Shown here: positions 1 to 6,700 of the stretch, piece by piece
Layout of the letters: the number at the start of each line of letters is the position of its first letter
Position numbering within the stretch: position 1 is the stretch's first letter
Assembly: GCA_031268055.1 (NCBI GenBank)
Contig: JAIRXY010000024.1
Coordinates: 1-15,129, forward strand
Reading direction: 5' to 3'
Length of the DNA stretch: 15,129 nucleotides
Source: Prevotellaceae bacterium
Lineage (GTDB): Bacteria; Bacteroidota; Bacteroidia; Bacteroidales; UBA932
The notes under the pieces: model-generated
The model's input: the letters and a program-made list of their open reading frames with translations, nothing else
Told to the model about the DNA's origin: nothing
Databases searched by the model: none
Position numbers and translations under genes: made by a program

Positions 1-1455
1 CCTGTGGAGCATATTCTTACGCACGAAACGAGCGAGGAGGAGATGACGGAAAACCTGAAGGTAGTCGAAAAAAATACCAACCGCCTGCTGGATTTGTCCA
101 ACCAGCTGCTGGATTTCCGCAAAATGGAGGCTAAGGGATTTCAGCTGAACTATATGCACTCCGACATCAAGCAGCTGATAAACGATGTGTACATCCGCTT
201 TAAGCTGACTGCCCGACAGAAAAGCTTGGCGTTCGAGCTGCTCCTCCCACCGGACAGCCTCTGGGCAGACGTTGACAGGGAGGCCTTTACCAAGATTATA
301 AGCAACCTTTTCACGAATGCAATCAAGTATGCTCAATCCAAGATTGTACTGACGCTGGAAAGCTCCGGCGAAAATCAGCTTTGCGTCAAAGTATCCAACG
401 ATGGTCATTTAATTCCGGAGGACATGAAGGAAAAGATTTTTGAGCCGTTTTTCCGAATAGGAGATGAGGATAGCAACAGCATCAAATCGGGCGCAGGCTT
501 GGGGTTGCCGCTGGCGCGTTCGCTGGCCGAGCTGCATAAGGGGAGGCTGTACTTGGATATTTTACCCGGCCAGCTGAACATCTTTATCCTCCAGCTTCCT
601 ACGGTGCAGGATTCTACGATTACGGTACGGGAGGAAAGCGCCGAACCTGAAGCCGAAGCATTGCCGGATGAAGAATTGCTGTTCAAAAGCAAACCCACCA
701 TCCTGATTGTTGAGGATGATCGGGAAATGAGGCATTTTTTGTACAGTAAGCTGAAGCCGCTCTACAATGTCGTCAAAGCGTCGAACGGGAAAATAGCGCT
801 GGAGCGCCTCCAAAAGGAAAATGTGGATATCGTCGTCACCGACGTTGTAATGCCCGAAGTAGACGGCTTGCAGCTTTGCTCCGAAATAAAAGCCAACGTG
901 GATTCCAGCCATATTCCGGTGATTATGCTCACCGCCAAAGCCGACATCAAGTCGCGCATCGAAGGGCTGGAGGCAGGAGCCGACGCTTACGTAGAAAAAC
1001 CTTTTTCGATGGAGCATTTGCTGGCGCAAATATCCAACATCTTCACCAACCGGAATAAGGTGAAGCAGGCTTTTATCAATTCTCCCGCGCAGGATACGGG
1101 CAGCATCGCCCTGACCAAGGCAGATGAAATTTTTCTGGAGAAAGTGACCTCCATTATCGACAAAAATTTGTCGGATGTAGGCTTCAACGTCGATTTGCTG
1201 GCCGACGAATTGCACATGAGCCGCTCCAGCCTGCACCGTAAAATCAAGGGTATATCCGAGCTGACGCCCAACGATTTTATCCAGCTGGTGCGCCTAAAAA
1301 AGGCCGCCGAGCTGTTGCAGGAAGGCTCTTACCGGATTAACGAAATCTGTTTTTTAGTTGGGTTCAGCTCATCGTCCTATTTTTCCAAGCGGTTTAAAAA
1401 GCAATTCGGCGTTTCGCCAAAGGAAATCAAGCCAAGCGAGCACTCAAGCCATTGA
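1..1455 (+). CDS. Hybrid two-component sensor kinase/response regulator with AraC HTH (HTCS-type), 5' truncated
   Basis: This is the C-terminal part of a one-protein signalling system that senses a ligand and binds DNA. The frame is open from base 1 (CCT, then GTG at 4), so the sensor region and the HisKA H-box lie outside the window. Residue numbers count from the GTG. The end of the HisKA dimerisation helix (NTNRLLDLSNQLLDFRK, about 24-40) is followed by a HATPase_c domain, with N-box NLFTNAIKYA at 101-110, the VSNDG box at 130-134 and GAGLGLPLA at 163-171. A receiver domain spans about 231-350: acidic pocket E237/D238/D239, phospho-acceptor D280 in TDVVMP, T310 and K332. A C-terminal AraC HTH spans about 375-475. 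The order HK-receiver-AraC HTH is typical of Bacteroidota HTCS regulators, which often control polysaccharide-utilisation loci. No target operon is visible, so the ligand is unknown. The stop at 1453-1455 lies only 17 nt before the repeat that begins the AT-rich segment. Confidence 0.93.
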   Translation, partial: PVEHILTHETSEEEMTENLKVVEKNTNRLLDLSNQLLDFRKMEAKGFQLNYMHSDIKQLINDVYIRFKLTARQKSLAFELLLPPDSLWADVDREAFTKIISNLFTNAIKYAQSKIVLTLESSGENQLCVKVSNDGHLIPEDMKEKIFEPFFRIGDEDSNSIKSGAGLGLPLARSLAELHKGRLYLDILPGQLNIFILQLPTVQDSTITVREESAEPEAEALPDEELLFKSKPTILIVEDDREMRHFLYSKLKPLYNVVKASNGKIALERLQKENVDIVVTDVVMPEVDGLQLCSEIKANVDSSHIPVIMLTAKADIKSRIEGLEAGADAYVEKPFSMEHLLAQISNIFTNRNKVKQAFINSPAQDTGSIALTKADEIFLEKVTSIIDKNLSDVGFNVDLLADELHMSRSSLHRKIKGISELTPNDFIQLVRLKKAAELLQEGSYRINEICFLVGFSSSSYFSKRFKKQFGVSPKEIKPSEHSSH

Positions 1456-1472
1456 GCCAATTCCACTTACAG

Positions 1473-1590
1473 TAGTTTTTTTTGTTGAGGCAACGCTTTT
1501 TGCTATGCAAATACTGAAAGTACAAAGCATAGCAATCAAAAATACTTTACGGTCGAAGACAAAAAAGTGTCAGAGGGGGTGTCAGAGTAA
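1473..1590 (+). pseudogene. Frame-broken remnant of an AlbA_2-gene 3' end
   Basis: The stretch corresponds to about the last 38 codons of the gene at 1891-3381. Its last codons can still be read in the matching frame, as VEDKKV followed by VSEGVSE and TAA at 1588-1590; the intact gene ends KKVSGVVSG and TAA. Around 1490-1505 the remnant has one inserted base and two missing bases relative to the intact gene, so the frame is lost further upstream. It is too short to encode a domain. It could be the leftover of a second complete gene copy removed by deletion, or the product of a partial duplication. Confidence 0.75.
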
Positions 1591-1713
1591 ATGCCAAAGT
1601 GAGATTTTGATAATTTTATTAATTTGCTAAATATCAATACTATAAAAATATTCTCTTGCTTAATAACCCTGTTTTTGGATCTAAAAAAGTGTCAGAGGGG
1701 GTGTCAGAGTAAA
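1561..1713 (+). repeat. Left array of the ~122-bp GTGTCAG-headed unit (1 full + 1 partial unit)
   Basis: A full unit runs 1561-1682 and a second begins at 1683 and stops matching after 1713. Each begins with six A, then GTGTCAG, five bases (AGGGG), GTGTCAG, AGTAAA. The rest of the unit is AT-rich and includes AATTTGCTAA, TATAAAAATATTCTCTTG and AATAACCCTGTTTTTGG. The same unit occurs at 3352-3623. Confidence 0.88.
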
Positions 1714-1743
1714 GCGTTACTTAGGCGATACTACTTTTTTATA

Positions 1744-1800
1744 TCAAACAATCGCGCTTTCTTGTATATCAACCTCGAATTTATCTAAGTCGGCATACAT
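1744..1800 (-). CDS. Possible 18-residue leader/small protein or truncated gene start with a very strong RBS
   Basis: Reading leftwards from an ATG at 1800-1798, the peptide is MYADLDKFEVDIQESAIV with TGA at 1746-1744. It is preceded by AGGAGGTG (1815-1808) with a 7-nt gap to the ATG, an almost ideal Shine-Dalgarno. This is unusual in Bacteroidota, where such sites are generally weak. A -7-like TATTTTTG on the minus strand (1838-1831) sits upstream. The peptide is acidic with no hydrophobic segment, and I do not recognise it. It could be a short regulatory ORF, or the first codons of a larger gene whose body was replaced when the repeat segment to its left arrived. Only the start signal supports it. 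Confidence 0.35.
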   Translation of the reverse strand: MYADLDKFEVDIQESAIV

Positions 1801-1830
1801 TGGAGAACACCTCCTCAATATTTTACCGCG

Positions 1831-1838
1831 CAAAAATA
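1831..1838 (-). promoter_or_regulatory. Possible -7 element for the divergent small ORF
   Basis: On the minus strand this reads TATTTTTG, matching TAnnTTTG of Bacteroidota promoters. No -33 TTG is found 19 nt upstream, so support is partial. It would start a transcript near 1824, just ahead of the Shine-Dalgarno at 1815-1808. Confidence 0.25.
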
Positions 1839-1860
1839 GGACAAATATTTTGAAAATGGT

Positions 1861-1868
1861 TATCTTTG
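1861..1868 (+). promoter_or_regulatory. Probable -7 promoter element of the AlbA_2 gene
   Basis: TATCTTTG matches the Bacteroidota -7 consensus TAnnTTTG. The predicted transcript start lies near 1875, leaving a leader of about 16 nt before the ATG at 1891. No good -33 TTG is found at the usual 19-nt spacing, so the promoter may be weak or need an activator. Confidence 0.45.
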
Positions 1869-1890
1869 CTACGGATTTTATACAATAGTT

Positions 1891-3381
1891 ATGGCATTAC
1901 CAATAAATATCAATCAATTAATTTCCGGAAAAGCCGTCGAATGGGATAGGTTGGAGTTCAAAAAAGGCTGGAATCCGGAAGAAATCATCCATACTCTTTG
2001 CGCTTTTTCCAATGATATTAACAATTGGGGTGGTGGGTATATTGTGGTTGGTATTGAGGAAAAAGAAGGGATTCCAATGCTGCCTCCTTGCGGATTATCA
2101 CAAAACAATTTGGATATGATTCAGAAAGAATTGGTTAATCTGTGTCATCAAGTAGAGCCGTTGCCACAAGTAATTTCTGAGCCTGTTGAATTTCAGGACA
2201 AGCACGTTCTCATTATTTGGGCTCCAGGTGGCAATGACCGCCCATATAAGGCGCCAACCACTTTGGGTGAAAAAGGCCAAAAGCGATATTTTATCCGTCG
2301 GGGCTCAGTTTCAAAAATAGCCAACTCTGTAGAGGAAAAGCAATTGCTATCGCAGAGCGAAACAATTCCGTTTGACGACCGCATCAACTACAATGCCGAG
2401 CTGTCGGATTTAAGCCCACTACTTGTAAAGGCCTTTTTGAATGAGGTGAAAAGCGATTTAGCGCTCGAAGCAGACAAAATTTCTTTTGAGGATTTATGCC
2501 GACAGGTGCAGATAGTGGGGGGAACAAAAGAAATGATAAGACCTAAAAACGTTGGCTTGTTGTGCTTTTCCAACAATCCCGAAAAGTTTTTTCCTTATGC
2601 CCGAATCGAAATAGTTCATTTCTTGGATGATATTGGCGACCGTTTTGTCGAGCGGATTTTTTCCGGCTCTCTGTTTGAGCAGCTGAAGGCTGCATTATTG
2701 TATTTTAAAAATCAGGTAATCAAAGAAATGGTCATTAAAGTGCCGGAGCAAGCCGAAGCCATTCGTTTTTTCAACTATCCATATGAGGCGATAGAAGAAG
2801 CATTGGTTAATGCCGCATACCATAAAAGTTACAATGTGAGAGAGCCGATAGAAATTCGAATAAATTATGATAGCATTCAGATTCTCAGCTTTGAAGGGCC
2901 TATGCCACCGATAAGCAATGTGGATTTGAAAAAGGAAAGAATTATTTCCCGTTCGTATAGGAATCGCAGGGTAGGAGATTTTCTGAAAGAGTTGGATTAT
3001 ACAGAAGGGCGTTCTACCGGATTTCCCAAAATTCACCGTCACTTGAAAAAGAACTATTCTCCTGAACCTCAATTTGAAACCGACGAAAACAACTTGCATT
3101 TTCTTGCAACTATTTACTGCCATAAATTATTTGCACCTAAACCAATGGAAATCAACGAAAAAGAAAGCCTAATACTTGATTTTTGCAGACAACCAAAATC
3201 AAGTCGCGAGATTTTAGATTTTATTGGGGTAAGCTATCATAGCAAAAACATGGCAAATTATATAAGTTCTTTGATTGAGGCAGGCTTTTTATACTATACA
3301 AATCCTGAAAGCACAAAGCACAGCAACCAAAAATACATTACGGTCGAAGACAAAAAAGTGTCAGGGGTAGTGTCAGGGTAA
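1891..3381 (+). CDS. AlbA_2 (Schlafen-type) / RecG-C-like ATPase-fold protein with C-terminal winged helix
   Basis: This 496-residue cytoplasmic protein belongs to the group annotated as ATP-dependent DNA helicase RecG-related or putative transcriptional regulator (COG2865-like). It has no helicase core. The N-terminal AlbA_2 domain (about 8-150) shows the LEFKKG motif at 21-26, the CAFSND segment at 37-42, GGGYIVVGIEE at 47-57, and the RYFIRRGS strand at 132-139. A GHKL-like segment (about 290-385) carries EEALVNAAYHKSY at 302-314, with E303, N307 and H311 in the N-box-like positions, and GRSTG at 373-377. A winged-helix-like region follows at about 422-470. The tail ends KKVSGVVSG, encoded by the head of the local 122-bp repeat. 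AlbA_2 domains bind or cut nucleic acid in some families, and relatives occur as regulators and in defence islands; the exact role here is unknown. The gene is single, AT-rich compared with both neighbours, and flanked by direct repeats, which suggests transfer. The ATG at 1891 suits the -7 element at 1861. Confidence 0.88.
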   Translation: MALPININQLISGKAVEWDRLEFKKGWNPEEIIHTLCAFSNDINNWGGGYIVVGIEEKEGIPMLPPCGLSQNNLDMIQKELVNLCHQVEPLPQVISEPVEFQDKHVLIIWAPGGNDRPYKAPTTLGEKGQKRYFIRRGSVSKIANSVEEKQLLSQSETIPFDDRINYNAELSDLSPLLVKAFLNEVKSDLALEADKISFEDLCRQVQIVGGTKEMIRPKNVGLLCFSNNPEKFFPYARIEIVHFLDDIGDRFVERIFSGSLFEQLKAALLYFKNQVIKEMVIKVPEQAEAIRFFNYPYEAIEEALVNAAYHKSYNVREPIEIRINYDSIQILSFEGPMPPISNVDLKKERIISRSYRNRRVGDFLKELDYTEGRSTGFPKIHRHLKKNYSPEPQFETDENNLHFLATIYCHKLFAPKPMEINEKESLILDFCRQPKSSREILDFIGVSYHSKNMANYISSLIEAGFLYYTNPESTKHSNQKYITVEDKKVSGVVSG

Positions 3382-3503
3382 ATGCCAATGTGGGATTTTG
3401 ATGATTTTGCTAATTTGCTAAGTGCCAATGTTGTAAAAATATTCTCTTGTTTAATAACCCTGTTTTTGGGTCTAAAAAAGTGTCAGGGGGGTGTCAGAGT
3501 AAA
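3263..3503 (+). repeat. Right copy of 241-bp direct repeat (contains the 3' end of the AlbA_2 gene)
   Basis: This is the partner of 1473-1713. It covers the last ~39 codons and stop (3379-3381) of the AlbA_2 gene plus ~120 bp beyond it. Homology therefore runs through coding and noncoding sequence, so the duplication happened at DNA level. Recombination between the two copies would excise the whole gene as a ~1.8-kb segment and leave one repeat. Confidence 0.9.
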
Positions 3504-3623
3504 TAGCAAAGTAAGATTTTGACGATTTTGCTAATTTGCTAAGTATCAATGTTATAAAAATATTCTCTTGTTTAATAGTCCATAGTCCCGTTTTGGCCTG
3601 AAAAAAAGTGTCAGAGGGTGTCA
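3352..3623 (+). repeat. Right array of the ~122-bp GTGTCAG-headed unit (2 full + 1 partial unit)
   Basis: Units begin at 3352, 3474 and 3602, each with a run of A then paired GTGTCAG (the last copy reads GTGTCAA). The spacer between the pair shrinks from 5 to 4 to 3 bases along the array. The first unit overlaps the end of the AlbA_2 gene, where it encodes the KKVSGVVSG tail and stop; later units are noncoding. Unit two has extra bases near 3577-3590. Together with the single hairpin and the ATCCG repeat downstream, this accounts for the gene-free stretch 3382-3755. Confidence 0.88.
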
Positions 3624-3631
3624 AGATTTTT

Positions 3632-3651
3632 TAGTCGGTCAGTAGCGACTA
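3632..3651. other. Hairpin TAGTCG/CGACTA at the end of the repeat array
   Basis: TAGTCG (3632-3637) and CGACTA (3646-3651) are perfect inverted repeats with an 8-nt loop. A run of T precedes it on the plus strand, and the matching run of A follows it on the minus strand. There is no T-run after the stem on either strand, so it does not fit a standard intrinsic terminator. It marks the right limit of the repeat segment and could be a recombination or end structure. Confidence 0.4.
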
Positions 3652-3678
3652 CAATTTATTATTGATTGATGAGGATTT

Positions 3679-3711
3679 ATCCGTCTTCATCCGTCAAATC
3701 CGCTTCATCCG
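3679..3711. repeat. Short phased ATCCG repeat
   Basis: Four ATCCG pentamers start at 3679, 3689, 3698 and 3707 (spacings 10, 9, 9), with TTCATCCG occurring twice. It lies between the hairpin and the sprA stop codon. Its function is unknown; it resembles the low-complexity intergenic repeats often seen in Bacteroidota. Confidence 0.5.
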
Positions 3712-3755
3712 CGTGCTATAAATTGACAAAAGAGGATTTCATTCTTAATTTCTTT

Positions 3756-6700
3756 CTACAGTCCAAGAACGTATCTCAGGCTGAATCCAACCGAGACGTT
3801 TTCTGTGTTTACGGCAGAGACATAGGGGTTGTTTTCTGTCCAGTCGAAGAAGATGCGGAAGGTGAGGTCTTTCATCAGCGCGTAGTCGCCGGTGAACTTC
3901 ACCGCCATGTTTCGCCGTCCGTCGGTGATTTGGTGGGTATCTTCGGAGAGCTTTCGGATGAGGTTTTTGTCGTTGCGGTAGGTGAAGTCAGCGCGCAGGG
4001 TCAGCGAGGTGGTAGGGCTTTGCTTGTCGTTGAATCGAAATAGCTGCGGGATGTTGGCAAGAGTGTAGCCTGCCCCTGCAGCGCCTTCCCATGCGTTATT
4101 TTCTATGATTTGGTTGTTGGTCATGCTAAGGTCAACGCGCCGGTTTTTGCGCAGCTCTACGCGCGTTTGCACGCTATTTTGCCACATTACGTCGAGGCTT
4201 CCCAGCACTATCTTCTCGTCGAGGCTAACGGTGGCAATGCTGTAGGGGGAGTAAAAATCGCCCTGCGCATCTCTTTCGCCGGGTTTTTCTACGTAGTTGG
4301 TGTTGGTGGCAAAAGCGTTGATGTTGTAGGTAGAGCTGTAGGAGTGCGACAGCGTAGCCGATCTGATAAACGGCTTAAGCGCCGGTATGCGCGACAGCCC
4401 TGCGTAGGTAATGCGCCAGTTGGGTAAGGGTATTTTCGACAGGAAGTCGGTGTAGTTGATGGTCTTGTCGTTGACGGACTTTTTGAGGTATCCGGCCTCG
4501 AACGATGGGATGAGCACGTCCTGCGACAGGCCGCTGAAGCCTACAGGATACCTTCCGGGAACGCTATCGACGGTGGGGAACGAGGCGCTGCCGTAGTGTC
4601 GCTGCGCCAGCTCGTTGGCAACCACTATGCGCGAGCTGTTGAATCGGTTGTAGGCGTTTGAGCGGTAGTAGGTTTCGCTCGTTGGGTTTTCAAACGCCGT
4701 GAGGATGGAGATGGTGCTCATGCTGAACGAGCCCATTTCTACCGGCGTTGAGCTGCCGTTGTTGTTTATATCGTACCACGTTCTATTGTTGGTGTGCGAC
4801 TGCGTTGCGGTGAGGTCAATGCGCAGGTCGCGGAACGGCTCGATGGTAGCGCTCATGGAGAGGTTGGTGGCGGCGTGCATCGTAAAGGGGTTGATGAACG
4901 TTGTATCGCCGATAATCCAATCGTTGCGGTAGGCGCGCGTGAGCATGTACTCGGTTGAGGTACCGTAAAAGTTGCCCCAAAAATCTCTGCTCTGCGACCC
5001 TGCAATAAAATCCCACCCCGGCGCGTTGAATCGGTATCGCTCGTCCTGCCCCAGCAGGGTAGTCTGCGGAACGTAGCCGGGCAGCATGGTCTCTCCGCTC
5101 CGCGTGTAAACAACGTTAACGTTGCGGAGCATCATCAGCGTGCGCGCTGTGAGCTTACCCGCGTACATCAGCGGATTGTCGGAGACCGGAACTTTTCCGG
5201 AGACCACCACCTTGAGGTTTTTCAGGCTTTCCGCCGATCGGATGCTAACGCTTCTGCTGTCCACCGTTTCCATGTCCACCTTTACGATTTTTCCGGCCTC
5301 GTCGTACACCTGCACCTTGATGCCCGTTGCATTTCTCAGGTTATGCTTTACGGTGCGCCTGCTGCCGCCAACGAGCGAAACGTTGCTCTGCTCAAAGGTA
5401 ACATCCTTCGTCTCCTTCTTTTTGGCAGAGCGTCCGTCCATCTCCTGATTAATGCCTTTGAGCAGGTCGGACTTGTTGTACAGGGTAACGAGGTTGAAAG
5501 TTCCGTTGAGCTGAAAGTGGTTGGAGTTGCGCACTGTATTTCCCACGTAGGGCATATCGCTGCCAAGGCCGCTGCTGAATACCTGTGGAGCGTCCCATGC
5601 GTACGTTGCCCGGTAAGCAGAGGTCATGGTTATCCAGCTGAAAATAGGCAGCTTGTTGATAGGCAGAGTGTAGCCAAGTGAAAACTCGTGGTTGTAGTGC
5701 GTGTTGCGCCACTCGCTGTTGAGGGGAATGGTGTCAATATCGTGCCCTGTTGATATTTCGCGCCGCGAAAGGTTGTTGGCGCTAAAGGTGAACTTGAGGG
5801 CGCGGGTAATGTCCCACCCCAGCGTATAGCTGCGGTTGTTGACCTGCTCGCGGAAGACGATGGGGGTAATTTTTATGCCTTCGTAAAAGCTCCGCGCAAT
5901 GTACTCCGTGTAGGTATCTGTGAGGTCTGTAGTAAAGCCGTACTGGTTGGGGTAGAGGGCAAGGTTGAAGTCGCGGATTATTTTCCACGAGTTGCCCTTT
6001 AGGGCTGCGCTTTTGGCCAATGGCTCAAATACGTAAGGCTTTGTGCTGTAGGCGTATGCACCCATTATCCGCTGCTCCTTACGGTAATTTCGCTCGGTGT
6101 TTACGTCGCGCAGGAGCTCCTCCCGAAAAGCGTACCCCACGGTGAAGTTGGAAATATCAGCCGGGCCGAGCAGCTTCTTACCGCTCCCCGCCACGCGCAC
6201 GTTGTTGAGGCTAAAATTTTTGCGCATGGTGTAGTTGATGGCCGTATTTCTGAGCTTTTCCCGCTCCTCGTAGCCAGCCTTGTCCAGCGCGTCTTGCAGC
6301 TTAATATCGGGGTCGAACGGGTTGTAGAGGGGCACAATGTAGTTCTCGGCGTAGCCAAAGTTGAGCGGCAGGGTAACGCCCCACTTGACGGGGAAAAATT
6401 TGCCCAGCTCAAAGTTGGTTGCTATGTCGTACTGGTAGGTATCTTCTTGCGTTCGGGTGAGGATGCGGCTGTCGAGGCTGCCAAAGCCTGCTTTTGACAT
6501 GCTGCCGGCGAGCGATACGTTGGCAAAGTCGGCAAAGTTGGCGGCAATGCGCATGTTGGCCGCCCAGCCTCTTTCTTCGTTGAAGTTGGTAAAGCGCAGC
6601 TCGTTTACCCACACAATTCCGTCTTTGGCCAAGCCGTCGTCTTGGCTCAGCAGGCCTTTGTGCACGGGATTTTTTACGCCTATCATCAGCACGTGCACTT

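Larger units (their letters stand above)
1473..1713 (+). repeat. Left copy of 241-bp direct repeat flanking the AlbA_2 gene
   Basis: This stretch aligns nearly end to end with 3263-3503. Both copies carry, in the same order: a TTGAGGCA segment, CTGAAAG, ACAAAGCA, a CGGTCGAAGAC segment, a GTGTCAG pair with TAA, TAAAAATATTCTCTTG, TAATAACCCTGTTTTTGG, and a second GTGTCAG pair with TAAA. There are many scattered mismatches and a few small indels. The right copy contains the real 3' end of the AlbA_2 gene, so the left copy is a duplicated or residual 3' end. It starts directly after the upstream kinase gene. Confidence 0.9.

Noticed and set aside
562..1236. 224-codon minus-strand frame inside the kinase gene
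   Set aside because: It is antisense to a coding sequence with strong HATPase and receiver motifs; no family resemblance.
1484..1505. Intrinsic terminator of the kinase gene (GTTG-AGG-CAAC then GCTTTTT)
   Set aside because: The stem is only 4 bp and the same bases are explained as the duplicated gene remnant.
1358..1630. 90-codon frame overlapping the end of the kinase gene and the left repeat
   Set aside because: It joins out-of-frame kinase sequence to the frame-shifted gene remnant; an accident of the junction.
1473..3503. Insertion sequence or composite transposon
   Set aside because: The flanks are direct, not inverted, repeats made of the gene's own tail. There is no transposase, and no target-site duplication was found.
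3352..3623. CRISPR array
   Set aside because: Units are about 122-128 bp and similar over their whole length, with no short identical repeats separated by unique spacers and no cas genes.
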